This document shows, piece by piece, positions 35,902 to 44,339 of a stretch of DNA of 64,000 bases. Location of the stretch: assembly GCF_007827955.1 (NCBI RefSeq), contig NZ_VITR01000008.1, positions 186,001 through 250,000 of the forward strand, written 5' to 3'. The notes below the pieces were generated by a model that was not told the origin of the DNA, ran no database searches, and saw only the letters and a program-made list of their open reading frames with translations. Position numbers and translations under genes: made by a program. This DNA is from Nitrospirillum pindoramense. GTDB lineage: Bacteria > Pseudomonadota > Alphaproteobacteria > Azospirillales > Azospirillaceae. How positions within the stretch are numbered: position 1 is the first letter of the stretch; every line of letters begins with the position of its first letter.

Positions 35902-36922
35902 CCGGCTCAGCCGCAGGCCCCTGGGGGGCCGTCGCCTGGGTCGTCGGGTCGGCGATGGTTTGCCGACGGCGGTCGAACATGCTCATCTGATGCACACAGC
36001 TGAGGGTGCAGGTCGGCGCGCAGCCCTTTTCCGTATGATACTCCCGCTTGATGTCCTCCAGCGTGTAGTCCAGCAGCGGGATGTTGGGGTATCCGCGCTG
36101 CTGTGAGCACCAATGCACCCGGCCATCCTCGGTGACGTAGAGATAGCGGGCGCCGGCACGGCAGTGCCAATCGTTGCCCTGGCCATTCATCAGGTTCTTC
36201 TGGAACAGCCAGTAATTCAGGCTGTGTACCAGCGATGGCGAAATCTGGGTGACCTTCTCATAGGCCTGCATTTGCGCCGGGCTCAGCGGCTTCAACGTGC
36301 CGCTGCCGTCATGCAGGACGCCCACGGAATGCTGCAGGCCGTATTTGGCGGCCGTCTCCGCCACCGTCACCACGTCCTGCGTCCTTTCCCCGGTCACGCC
36401 CAGGACGGAATTGACGTTCACCTTGAACTGGGCGTGCTTGGACAGCAGCTCCAGCTTGCCCTCCACCGACTTCAAGCTCTTCATCGAGATGTCGTCGGGT
36501 TCCAGGTTGTCGATGCTGATCTGCATGCCCTGGAGGCCGGCGAGGTTCAGTCGCTCGATCCATTCCTGGGTCAGGCGGAAGCCGTTGGTGATGGTGGTGA
36601 CGATCATGCCCTGTTCGCGGGCATGGCGAACCGCCTTGTCCAGGTCGGGGTTCAGCAGCGGCTCCCCCCCGGTGAAGGTGATGGACGCGGTCTTCAGCTT
36701 CGCCAGATGATCGACGCGCGCCAGCAGGTCCTTCAGCGGAACGGGCGGTGAGAAGTCGTCATATTCGTTGCAGTAGCCGCACGCCAGGTTGCAACGGCGG
36801 GTCACCACCACCTGGGCCAGCAGCGGGGTATAGCGCTGCCCGATGGCGCGGGCCGCGAACCGCAGGCCGGAGGCCAGGTTTTCCAGGCGCCCGGGGCGGG
36901 CGTTGTCAGTCGTCGACGTCAT
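35894..36922 (-). CDS. Radical SAM/SPASM-like protein
   Basis: 342 residues. The radical SAM cluster motif is CNLACGYC (C44, C48, C51), followed by FTGGEPLLNP for SAM binding. The C-terminal part has extra cysteines (WHCRAG, VHWCSQ, and CAPTCTLSC), which suggest an auxiliary iron-sulphur cluster. Substrate unknown. It lies downstream of, and on the same strand as, a PIG-L deacetylase and a GT4 gene (78-base gap), so it may modify the same glycoconjugate or lipid. The adenosylhopene enzyme HpnH is an alternative, but HpnH-specific features were not recognised. Confidence 0.82.
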   Translation of the reverse strand: MTSTTDNARPGRLENLASGLRFAARAIGQRYTPLLAQVVVTRRCNLACGYCNEYDDFSPPVPLKDLLARVDHLAKLKTASITFTGGEPLLNPDLDKAVRHAREQGMIVTTITNGFRLTQEWIERLNLAGLQGMQISIDNLEPDDISMKSLKSVEGKLELLSKHAQFKVNVNSVLGVTGERTQDVVTVAETAAKYGLQHSVGVLHDGSGTLKPLSPAQMQAYEKVTQISPSLVHSLNYWLFQKNLMNGQGNDWHCRAGARYLYVTEDGRVHWCSQQRGYPNIPLLDYTLEDIKREYHTEKGCAPTCTLSCVHQMSMFDRRRQTIADPTTQATAPQGPAAEPVS

Positions 36923-37000
36923 GAGGACATTCCGGAAAGGGGCCGGGAAACCGGCCAGGAAACAAGGAAGCGTACGAAAACGGAAAAGGTGGGCATCGGG

Positions 37001-37792
37001 TCAGGCCGGACGATCCGGCAATCGCCGTCGCGCCGGGCGCCAAGGTGGCGGCCACCAGCGCAAGCCTGCCACATCCAACAGAACCTCGCCCGCCAGGGAC
37101 CTCCCCGACGACTCAGCCGGCGCATGGCCATAGAGCGTCTCCTCCACCGGCCAGCGGTGGAAGGGCGTCCAGGTCCAGGCGCCCTGGCGCCGGTACACCG
37201 CCCGGAGGCGCCGCGCCGTGGCGACATCGGGCCGCGCGGCCCGACGCTCGCTCCAGCACGGGTCACCGGCCAGACGACAGGCGAAGGGCCAACTGGCGGC
37301 ATCGACGTAATTGCTGAACCAGAGGCGGAAGCCAAGCTCCGCCTGCAAGGCCGCGACGGCGCGATGGACCTGGACATGCTCGGCATGTCCGTATTCGCCC
37401 CAGGGATTATGGGTGTAGACCTCGGCGCAGCCCTCCAGCACGGGGCGCAGCGCCGCCACCAGGCGAGGAAAGTTGGCCTCGTACCGGCCCCGCGCGTCCG
37501 CGTCGCGGATCGCCAGGCCAAAGGGCGTGGCCGCCGGGTTGGCCCGGTCAACGGCGAAGCCGGCCCCGCTTTCCGGTATGCGCAAATCCACCAGGCTGGG
37601 TAGCGGCAAGGCGGCGACCGCACGCCGCCGCGCCGCCGCCTTGGCCGGACGGCCGAAGGGGTCGCCGAAACAGAAGACGACGCGGTCGGCGTCGGCCAGC
37701 ACGGAACTGAGCCACAGGATCTCATCATCCGGGTGGGCAACCACCACGGCCGTAGGCCGCCGGCCCTCCTCATGCCGCCCTTCATGCCGCAT
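37001..37792 (-). CDS. PIG-L/LmbE family deacetylase
   Basis: 263 residues with the zinc motif AHPDDE near the start (VVVAHPDDEILWLSSVLAD) and a later His in YTHNPWGEYGHAEHVQVH, both classical for PIG-L/MshB-type N-deacetylases acting on GlcNAc-inositol or related sugars. The start at 37792 overlaps the GT4 gene by 11 bases (coupled). A longer open frame upstream is only the shadow of the glycosyltransferase. Together with the inositol genes 7 kb away it suggests an amino-sugar-inositol lipid, which is inference. Confidence 0.87.
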   Translation of the reverse strand: MRHEGRHEEGRRPTAVVVAHPDDEILWLSSVLADADRVVFCFGDPFGRPAKAAARRRAVAALPLPSLVDLRIPESGAGFAVDRANPAATPFGLAIRDADARGRYEANFPRLVAALRPVLEGCAEVYTHNPWGEYGHAEHVQVHRAVAALQAELGFRLWFSNYVDAASWPFACRLAGDPCWSERRAARPDVATARRLRAVYRRQGAWTWTPFHRWPVEETLYGHAPAESSGRSLAGEVLLDVAGLRWWPPPWRPARRRLPDRPA

Positions 37793-38918
37793 GGCCGGTA
37801 ACCCCGTCGTACAGACGTTCCAACGCGGCGGTCTGGTGGCGGATGTCAAAATGCCGGGCGACATGGCTGCGGGCGTCCGCCCCCATGCGCTGGCGCAGGT
37901 CACGGTCGGACAACAGGGCGTCCATGTGACGCGCCAGGGCCTCGGCATCGCGTTCCGGCGCCAACAGGCCGGTTTGACCGTCGATGACGGCCTCTGGAAT
38001 GCCGCCGATACGGCTGCCGACCACGGGAACGCCGGCGGCGGCGGCCTCCAGCACCACCATGCCCAGGCCCTCCACCCGGCCGCTGCCGGTGCGCACACTG
38101 GGCAGGACCAGCATGGCGGCGCGGCGCATGCGCGCCAACACCTCGGCATGGGGCAACGCCCCCAGGAACCGCACCCTCTCACCCACGCCCAACGTCCCCG
38201 CAAGCTGCTGCAACGATTGGCGCAAGGGCCCGTCACCGATGATGTCCAGGTGGGTCCCGGGATGCCGGGGCGCAAGGCGGGCGAAGGCGCGGATCAGATA
38301 TTCCGCCCCCTTGACCTCCACCAGCCGGGCGACATGCAGGATGGTCGGCGTCTCCTCCACCAGGTCGCGGGGCGGGATCGCCTGGGTGTCCACGCCGATG
38401 TAATGCACCTGTGTCCGTTCCGGCGGGAAGCCCATGGCCAGGACCCGCTCCCGGATGAAGGCCGAGGCGCAGAGGAACAGGTCACCCTGGCGGGCCAGGC
38501 GCCCTCGGAACAGCGGATAATTGATCCATGCCGGCGACAGCATCAGCGCCGCCGTCGACAGGGTGGCGTCAAAGCCATGGAAGGTGGTGACCAGGGGCAC
38601 GCCCAGGCGTCGCGCCAACGGCAAGGCGTAGACCCCCTCCACGCCGAAATGGGCGTGGATCAGGGCGGGGCGGCGACCGGCGAGCAAGCGCTGATAGGGG
38701 CTGGGATCGCGGGTGAGCATCTGCCAGCCGATGCGCGGCAGGGCAAAGTGCGGCCACAGATCCCGCAGGGCCAGGGACTCGGCCCCCTGCGGTCCTGGGC
38801 CGTACCGCAGGCGGCCCAGGTACAGCGGCGTATGCCGCCGCAGGAAACGCGCCTGCTCGGTGATGAAGGTTTCCGAAACCCGGAACAGGTTGTGCCGGAA
38901 GATGACCACCTCAGCCAT
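37782..38918 (-). CDS. Glycosyltransferase family 4
   Basis: 378 residues. GT4 signs: start AEVVIFRHNLFRVSETF, donor half with VARLVEVKGAEYLIRAFARL, GDGPLRQSLQQLA, FLGALPHAEVLARMR and EGLGMVVLEAAAAGVPVV (E-x7-E region). Glycosyltransferases of this group transfer sugars such as GlcNAc or mannose from nucleotide sugars. Coupled to the PIG-L gene, as MshA/MshB-type pairs are functionally, though those need not be adjacent. The ATG at 38918 is chosen because residues upstream overlap the divergent promoter. Confidence 0.88.
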   Translation of the reverse strand: MAEVVIFRHNLFRVSETFITEQARFLRRHTPLYLGRLRYGPGPQGAESLALRDLWPHFALPRIGWQMLTRDPSPYQRLLAGRRPALIHAHFGVEGVYALPLARRLGVPLVTTFHGFDATLSTAALMLSPAWINYPLFRGRLARQGDLFLCASAFIRERVLAMGFPPERTQVHYIGVDTQAIPPRDLVEETPTILHVARLVEVKGAEYLIRAFARLAPRHPGTHLDIIGDGPLRQSLQQLAGTLGVGERVRFLGALPHAEVLARMRRAAMLVLPSVRTGSGRVEGLGMVVLEAAAAGVPVVGSRIGGIPEAVIDGQTGLLAPERDAEALARHMDALLSDRDLRQRMGADARSHVARHFDIRHQTAALERLYDGVTGHAA

Positions 38919-38997
38919 GGTGCCCCCCCACGCCACCCTTGCGGTCCGTCCGGTCCCGACCATAGATGATGACCGACGCGAAGGACGGAAGGGCACC

Positions 38998-39489
38998 ATG
39001 GTGAAACGGGGCGTGATGATGGCGGGTATCTTGGCGGCGCTGGCCTTGCCGACCGCCGCGTGGGCGGAAAAGGCGACCCCCATGCCGGGCCCGGCCTGCG
39101 ACGCGGGCGACAGCGGCCAGGTTCGGCTGCGCATCAGCGTAACCGGCATGCGCTCGGCCCAGGGCAACGTCACCATCACCGTCTACCCGGACGATGCGGC
39201 GCATTTCCTGGACGGCGCCTACAAGGTGGCGCGCCAGATCCTGCCGGTCACGCTGCCGATGACCGAGGCCTGCATCGTCGTGCCCCAGGCTGGCCATTAC
39301 GCGGTGGCGCTGTTCCATGATGAAAACGACAATGGCCATTTCGACACGACGATGCTGGGCATCCCGGCGGAGGGGTACGGTTTCTCCAACAATCCGACGC
39401 TGTACCTGGGGCCCCCGGACCTGAGCAAGGTACGAATCCCTGCCCAGGCCGGGGACAACCCCGTGTCGGTGCTGATGAAGTATTACTGA
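38998..39489 (+). CDS. Secreted DUF2141 family protein
   Basis: 163 residues with a signal peptide (MMAGILAALALPTAAWAE), hence periplasmic. The mature part has the DUF2141 pattern: LRISVTGMRSAQGNVTITVY, AVALFHDENDNGHFDTT and GIPAEGYGFSNN. The family has no proven biochemical role; a beta-sandwich fold is likely. It is divergent from the GT4 gene with 79 bases between, and its stop overlaps the end of the convergent serine palmitoyltransferase gene by 7 bases. Confidence 0.85.
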   Translation: MVKRGVMMAGILAALALPTAAWAEKATPMPGPACDAGDSGQVRLRISVTGMRSAQGNVTITVYPDDAAHFLDGAYKVARQILPVTLPMTEACIVVPQAGHYAVALFHDENDNGHFDTTMLGIPAEGYGFSNNPTLYLGPPDLSKVRIPAQAGDNPVSVLMKYY

Positions 39490-40718
39490 GCGGCCACACG
39501 CATCTCGGGCGGGGCCGCGGCCTGGTCACCGATCAGTCCCATGGCCCGGCCCGTCTCCGCGAACAACTGCACCGCGTGGTCGATCTGCGACCGGGAATGC
39601 GCGGCGCTGACGCTGGACCGCAGCAGGGCAAGGCCCTTGGGCGTGGCCGGCGGCAGGCTGACGTTGGTGTACAGGCCCGCCTCCAGCAACTTGGACCAGA
39701 AGGTGAAGGCGGTGGCGGGATCGGGCATGATGGCCGACACCACGGGGCTGGCCTCCGGCCCGATATTGAAGCCCAGGTCGGCCAGCCCGGCGTGGAAGCG
39801 GCGCGCGTTGTCCAGCAACTGCTGGCGCAGGGCGGGCCGGTGGCGCAACTGGTTCAGCGCCTCCGTCACCGCCGCGACCACGGACGGCGGCAGCGAGGCC
39901 GTGAACATGTAGGGGCGGCTGGCGACACGCAGGATGTCGAAGCCGTCCATGTCGCTGACGCAGAAGCCACCGATGCCGCCCAGACTTTTGGAGAAGGTGC
40001 CGACGACGAAATCGACGTCGGCCTCCACGCCGGCGGCCTCGGCCAGGCCCCGGCCCGTACGGCCCAGGACGCCCAGGGAATGCGCCTCATCGATCACCAG
40101 GTAGGCGCCCCACTTGCGCTTCACCTCGACGAATTCGCGCAAGGGCGCGGTGTCGCCCAGCATTGAATAGATGCCCTCGACCACGATGATCTTGTCGCCC
40201 GGCGTGTCGGCCAGGCGGCGCAGCCGATTGTCGAGATCGGCGGGGTCGTTGTGGCGGAAGCGGGTGACCTGGGCGTGGCCCAGCCGCGAGCCGTCATAGA
40301 TGCTGGCGTGGCTGTCGGCGTCCAGGATCAGGTGGTCATCCTTGCCGGCGAGCGCCGACAGGATGCCCAGGTTGGCCTGGTAGCCGGTGGAGAACACCAT
40401 GCCATGCTTGCGACCGTAGAAGTCGGCCAGGTGCCGCTCCAGCTGCCGATGGGTGCCGTAGCTGCCGTTGGCCACCCGGGACCCCGTGGTGCCGGCACCA
40501 AGGCGCTGCGTCGCCTCCGCTGCGGCCTCGATCACGGCGCGGTCGTAGGTCAGCCCCAGGTAATTGTTCGTACCGAACAGCAGGATCCGCCGCGCGCCGA
40601 TCATCGCCTCCGTTGGGGAGAGGACGGTGTCGAAACTGACGTTGAACGGATTGTAGCCGGTGGCCTCTAGACTAGCGAACTGGCCTATGAGCGCCGCGTA
40701 CTTGTCGAATAGGGCCAT
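39483..40718 (-). CDS. spt: Serine palmitoyltransferase
   Basis: PLP enzyme of the alpha-oxoamine synthase family, 411 residues, joining L-serine with a fatty acyl thioester to give 3-ketosphinganine, the first step of sphingolipid synthesis. Motifs: NNYLGL near the start, DADSHASIYDG (H137 stacks on PLP), VIDEAHS (D210, H213), and TFSKSLGGIGG with the Schiff-base lysine K244. Other members (KBL, BioF, HemA) are possible by fold, but the ACP gene 4 bases upstream and the FAAL, CerR and ceramide synthase genes nearby make SPT the clear choice. No membrane segment, so probably soluble as in other bacterial SPTs. Confidence 0.93.
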   Translation of the reverse strand: MALFDKYAALIGQFASLEATGYNPFNVSFDTVLSPTEAMIGARRILLFGTNNYLGLTYDRAVIEAAAEATQRLGAGTTGSRVANGSYGTHRQLERHLADFYGRKHGMVFSTGYQANLGILSALAGKDDHLILDADSHASIYDGSRLGHAQVTRFRHNDPADLDNRLRRLADTPGDKIIVVEGIYSMLGDTAPLREFVEVKRKWGAYLVIDEAHSLGVLGRTGRGLAEAAGVEADVDFVVGTFSKSLGGIGGFCVSDMDGFDILRVASRPYMFTASLPPSVVAAVTEALNQLRHRPALRQQLLDNARRFHAGLADLGFNIGPEASPVVSAIMPDPATAFTFWSKLLEAGLYTNVSLPPATPKGLALLRSSVSAAHSRSQIDHAVQLFAETGRAMGLIGDQAAAPPEMRVAAQ

Positions 40719-40721
40719 GGC

Positions 40722-40973
40722 TCAGGCGACACCCTTCAGGTCATGTGCCGTGGCGATAAGATCACCGATGGTCTTGACCTCGGCGATCCGGTCCAACGGG
40801 ATGGAAATGTCGAGGGCATCCTCGATTTCCATGACGAAATCCATGACCGCAACCGAGTCCAGCCCCAGTCCTTCGGTGATGTTCGTATCTTCCGACAGCT
40901 CTATTGGACTTGGCAACGACGCCTGAAGGGCATCGAATACAAGTGTGCGGATCTGATCAATTGAGGTAGCCAT
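40722..40973 (-). CDS. acpR: Acyl carrier protein dedicated to sphingolipid synthesis
   Basis: 83 residues, acidic and helical, with the phosphopantetheine site GLGLDSVAVMD (Ser40). It lies 3 bases upstream of spt on the same strand, as in the Caulobacter sphingolipid locus, where the ACP carries the acyl chain for SPT. The acyl chain is probably loaded by the FAAL-type ligase encoded at 46487. It is too diverged from FabD/F-type AcpP to be the housekeeping ACP. Confidence 0.88.
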   Translation of the reverse strand: MATSIDQIRTLVFDALQASLPSPIELSEDTNITEGLGLDSVAVMDFVMEIEDALDISIPLDRIAEVKTIGDLIATAHDLKGVA

Positions 40974-41217
40974 GCTTTTTAATTGGCCCTGATATCGCGA
41001 CGGCGCCGACGTAGCCGTGGTCGCATTTTTAGGGAAGGGTTCATATATCCATCGTAACCTTTATAGAAGGCCGCCATCGGATTGTCATAGACATTAGTGC
41101 AAGATGTCATATATCGCGAGTGACGGTGGCCTTCCCCATGCCTAAGGGTGGTGACCGGGCCATGCCCGGGTAGCGTAACGCCCTGGATTCACGGAACGTA
41201 CGGGGCGACGGACGATT
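40974..41217. promoter_or_regulatory. Divergent intergenic region, acpR-spt / lptF-lptG
   Basis: 244 bases between two divergent operons, AT-richer than the coding sequence (for example TTTTTAATTGG and CATATATCCATCG). It must hold both promoters. No operator or riboswitch is recognised. Two similar strings, CATATATC at 41043 and CATATATCGC at 41108, occur about 65 bases apart. Confidence 0.45.
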
Positions 41218-42369
41218 TTGATCATCGAACGCTATCTGATCCGGGAAGTGGCGACGCCCTTGGCGGCTGTACTCGGCATTCTCACCACCCTTTTCGCCGG
41301 CTACAGCACCGCGGGCCTGCTGTCCGATGCGGTGAACGGCCTGCTGCCCACGGGTGCCATCGCGGAATTGGTGGGCCTTAAGCTGCTGATCGCGCTGGAG
41401 GTGCTGATCCCCATCTCGCTGTACGTCTCGGTGGTCATGGCGTTCGGCAAGTTGTATGGCGACTCCGAATTCACGGCCATGTACGCCCTGAACGTCTCGC
41501 CCGGCATGGTGTTGCGCGCGGTGTTCATGCTGTCGGCTGGGCTGGCGGGGGCCGTGTTGCTGCTGTCGCTGCATGTCCGGCCCTGGGCTTATGAGAAATC
41601 CCACGAGATCACCCGCCGGGCCCAGCTGTCGATGAACGTGGACGCGATGGAGTCGGGCACCTTCTACCTGAACAAGCATGGGGGCCGGGTCATCTTCTTC
41701 CCCCGCCGCGAGGGAATCAGGGGGCCCGCCAAGGACGTTTTCATACAAATCCAGCATCCCGACACCACCGACATCATCCTGGCCCAGAGCGCCCGCGCCC
41801 TGCCGCCGAGGCAGGACGGCGGCTCGAACGTCCGCCTGGACAACGCGCACGTCTATTTCCTGGGCAAGAGCGATACCACCCAGGATCGGATGATGGATGT
41901 GGGCAGCATCACGCTGGACCCAGCCAATCACAATATCGCCCCGGAGGAATACAGCGCGACGGGTGTACCAACCGCGCGCTTGGCCAGGTCCAGCAACCCC
42001 GCTGACATTGCGGAGTTCCAGTGGCGGCTGTCGACTCCGCTGTCCACCTTGCTGCTGGGCATGCTGGGCATGCCGCTCAGCCGCGTGCAGCCGCGGCAGG
42101 GCGGCCGCTACGCCAAGTTCGGCACGGCAATCCTGGTTTATTCGGGCTACTACATGCTCTGCACCTCGGCCCGGACCTGGGTGCAGCATGGCACCGTCAG
42201 CGCCATTCCGGGAATCTGGTGGGCGCCGGCGTTGCTGGGGCTTTTCCTGATCGCGGCGCTATACTGGCCGCAATGGAACGTCGCGTTCCACGTCCGGACC
42301 CTGCTCCGGCGGTTGGCAGGCGATCTGCGGGTCCCACCGGAACAGACGGCGCGCCATGACCCAGCTTGA
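41218..42369 (+). CDS. lptF: LptF-family permease (YjgP/YjgQ)
   Basis: 383 residues with the LptF/LptG layout: three N-terminal helices, a periplasmic beta-jellyroll of about 150 residues, and three C-terminal helices (ending near FLIAALYWPQWN). The family pulls LPS from the inner membrane with LptB. This copy starts with TTG at 41218 (MIIERYLIREVATPL); there is no closer ATG or GTG. The stop overlaps the next ATG by 14 bases, so it pairs with the second permease. Placement between sphingolipid genes suggests a dedicated lipid export system rather than the housekeeping LPS one. Confidence 0.85.
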   Translation: MIIERYLIREVATPLAAVLGILTTLFAGYSTAGLLSDAVNGLLPTGAIAELVGLKLLIALEVLIPISLYVSVVMAFGKLYGDSEFTAMYALNVSPGMVLRAVFMLSAGLAGAVLLLSLHVRPWAYEKSHEITRRAQLSMNVDAMESGTFYLNKHGGRVIFFPRREGIRGPAKDVFIQIQHPDTTDIILAQSARALPPRQDGGSNVRLDNAHVYFLGKSDTTQDRMMDVGSITLDPANHNIAPEEYSATGVPTARLARSSNPADIAEFQWRLSTPLSTLLLGMLGMPLSRVQPRQGGRYAKFGTAILVYSGYYMLCTSARTWVQHGTVSAIPGIWWAPALLGLFLIAALYWPQWNVAFHVRTLLRRLAGDLRVPPEQTARHDPA

Positions 42370-43468
42370 CCGCTATGTCGGCGGCGCCGCGCTCAAGGCC
42401 TTCCTGCTGGTGGCGGCGGGCCTGGCGGCACTGTTCAGCCTGCTGGAGTTCGTGGAACAGCTGAAATCGGTCGGCGAGGGACAGTACCGGGTCATCAACG
42501 CCCTGGTCTACGTGCTGCTGACCAGCCCGTCGCGTCTGCTGCAGGTGGCGCCGGTGGCCATGCTGATCGGCACGCTGCTGGCGCTGGGCAGCCTGGCCAA
42601 GGATTCGGAGCTGACCGCCCTGCGCGCGCTCTGCGTTTCCGAAATCCGCATCATCGCGTCGGTGCTGAAGGTGTTGCCGCCGGTGATCGCCGTGCTGTTC
42701 GTCATCGCGGAGTTCATCGTGCCGCCGGCGCAACATTTGGCGATAACCCAGCGGTCGGCCGCCCTGGCGGATTCGCCGCTGGCGGACAGCGGCGACACCC
42801 TGTGGGCGGGCGGCGCGCAGCAGTACCTGAACGTTCAGCGGATCGAGAGCAAGAACGTCCTGCGCGGCATCAACATCTACGACTTCTCCGACGACGGGCG
42901 GCTGGAGACCTTCATCCATGCCGAACGGGCGGAGATCGGGGCGGAGGGCCCCTGGCTGTTGCGCGAGGTGACGCGCAAAAGCATCGTCGCCCGGCGCTTC
43001 CAGACCGAACACCTGGAAACGCTGTCGTGGCAGTCCTTCCTGCCGGGCAAGCGGGTGCAGGATCTGATGCCGGCGCCGGAGAACATGTCGCCCACCACCC
43101 TGTACCGCTACGTGCGGGCCATGACCCGCCAGGGCCAGCACGCCGTGCGTTATGAACAGGAACTATGGAACAAGATCGGCATGCCGCTGGCCATGCTGGC
43201 CATGGCCCTGATCGCCGCCCCCTTCGTGTTCGGTCCGCCACGCTCGCAGAACACCGGCCAGCAGATCACCATCGGCGCCGGCATCGGCATCGTCTTCTCA
43301 TTGACCCAGCAGATCTCCAACCGGCTGGACCTGCTGCTGAACCTCAACCCGGCGGTGACGGCGCTGGGACCGTCCTGCATCCTGATCGGGCTGGCGGCGT
43401 ACCTGTTCTACCGGTCGCACCGCATCCGCCCGGTGCCGGCTATGCCGCCGCCGGTTCCAGCCCCTTGA
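42356..43468 (+). CDS. lptG: LptG-family permease (YjgP/YjgQ)
   Basis: 370 residues. It starts MTQLDRYVGGAALKAFLLV, then has KDSELTALRALCVS in the cytoplasmic loop that couples to LptB, the jellyroll, and three helices at the end (MPLAMLAMALIAAPFVFG and following). Heterodimer partner of the LptF-like protein, with overlapping frames. Its 3' end overlaps the convergent CDP-alcohol transferase gene by 29 bases. A second LptFG set elsewhere in the genome would support a specialised role. Confidence 0.87.
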   Translation: MTQLDRYVGGAALKAFLLVAAGLAALFSLLEFVEQLKSVGEGQYRVINALVYVLLTSPSRLLQVAPVAMLIGTLLALGSLAKDSELTALRALCVSEIRIIASVLKVLPPVIAVLFVIAEFIVPPAQHLAITQRSAALADSPLADSGDTLWAGGAQQYLNVQRIESKNVLRGINIYDFSDDGRLETFIHAERAEIGAEGPWLLREVTRKSIVARRFQTEHLETLSWQSFLPGKRVQDLMPAPENMSPTTLYRYVRAMTRQGQHAVRYEQELWNKIGMPLAMLAMALIAAPFVFGPPRSQNTGQQITIGAGIGIVFSLTQQISNRLDLLLNLNPAVTALGPSCILIGLAAYLFYRSHRIRPVPAMPPPVPAP

Positions 43469-44321
43469 GGAACCGGGCGTTGCGCGCCGCCTGACGCGAC
43501 AGCAACACGGCCATGATCAGGCTGAAGCCCACCAGCTCGAACCAGAAGTACAGCAGCGGATGGCCGATGGCGGCGGCGATGAAGATGCCCAACGTGCGGT
43601 AATTCGCCGACAGGATGGACCAGTGCCGCACCGATGGGGCGAAGGCGGCGCGATAGGCGGCGCGGATATCCGGTGCCCGCGCCGGATCGGCGGCCAAAGC
43701 CCGCCCCAGATCCTCATGAAAGCCCAGGGTTACGCCGGTGGTGAGGTATTGCAGCCGGACATAGAGGCGGTACAGCGCGCCGAAACCGCCCTGGTCCCGC
43801 TTGGGCGGGGCGTCCAGTTTCGCCAGCTCGGCGGACTTCCGCCCCCAGCCCCAGAAGTTGTAGCACTGCCGCTGCATCTCATAGGCGGCTGACTGCGCGG
43901 CATGGGCGACGCCGGCGGCCACGACCACCAGCCAGACCCAGGCGCCCTGCTCCTGCGCCAAGCTAGTCGCCAGGCCGACATAGACGGCGATGAAGGTCAC
44001 GTAATCGCAGATGCCGTCCAGGATCTTGCCCATCTCGGACTGGGCATTGGTCAGACGGGCCAATTGGCCATCGGCGCCGTCCATGACGTGCCAGGCGATC
44101 ATCAGCAGGAAACCGGCCACCGACCAGCCCAGTCCCTGGTAATGGGAATAAGCCCAGCCGGCCGCCAAGCCGAACGCCATCCCCGCCAGGGACACCGCGT
44201 TAGGGGTGATGCCCAAGGCGGCGAAACGCGGCGTCAGCCAGGCGGAAATGGGGTGGATAAAATAAAGGTTGGTGACTTCCTCGATCTCGGAAGTCCGCCG
44301 GACGGGTTCGCTGGTTTCCAT
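43440..44321 (-). CDS. CDP-alcohol phosphotransferase, predicted inositol phosphorylceramide synthase
   Basis: 293 residues, 5-6 membrane helices. The full CDP-alcohol phosphotransferase motif is present: D81-G-A-D84-G-x2-AR-x8-G-x3-D102-x3-D106, so it should be active with two metal ions. The family moves a phospho-alcohol between a CDP-linked donor and an acceptor. It lies 18 bases downstream of a cytidylyltransferase and an inositol phosphate synthase on the same strand. The likely reaction is CDP-inositol plus ceramide giving inositol phosphorylceramide and CMP. Alternatives are phosphatidylinositol-phosphate synthesis from CDP-diacylglycerol, or di-inositol phosphate synthesis as in archaea. 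The donor and acceptor are inferred. Confidence 0.85.
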   Translation of the reverse strand: METSEPVRRTSEIEEVTNLYFIHPISAWLTPRFAALGITPNAVSLAGMAFGLAAGWAYSHYQGLGWSVAGFLLMIAWHVMDGADGQLARLTNAQSEMGKILDGICDYVTFIAVYVGLATSLAQEQGAWVWLVVVAAGVAHAAQSAAYEMQRQCYNFWGWGRKSAELAKLDAPPKRDQGGFGALYRLYVRLQYLTTGVTLGFHEDLGRALAADPARAPDIRAAYRAAFAPSVRHWSILSANYRTLGIFIAAAIGHPLLYFWFELVGFSLIMAVLLSRQAARNARFLKGLEPAAA

Positions 44322-44339
44322 GATGTCAGAACCGGAATG

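Noticed and set aside
35894-36922. Reading the radical SAM gene as HpnH (hopanoid adenosyl transferase)
   Set aside because: No other hopanoid gene is present and HpnH-specific C-terminal features were not recognised. The C-terminal cysteines fit a SPASM-like domain better.
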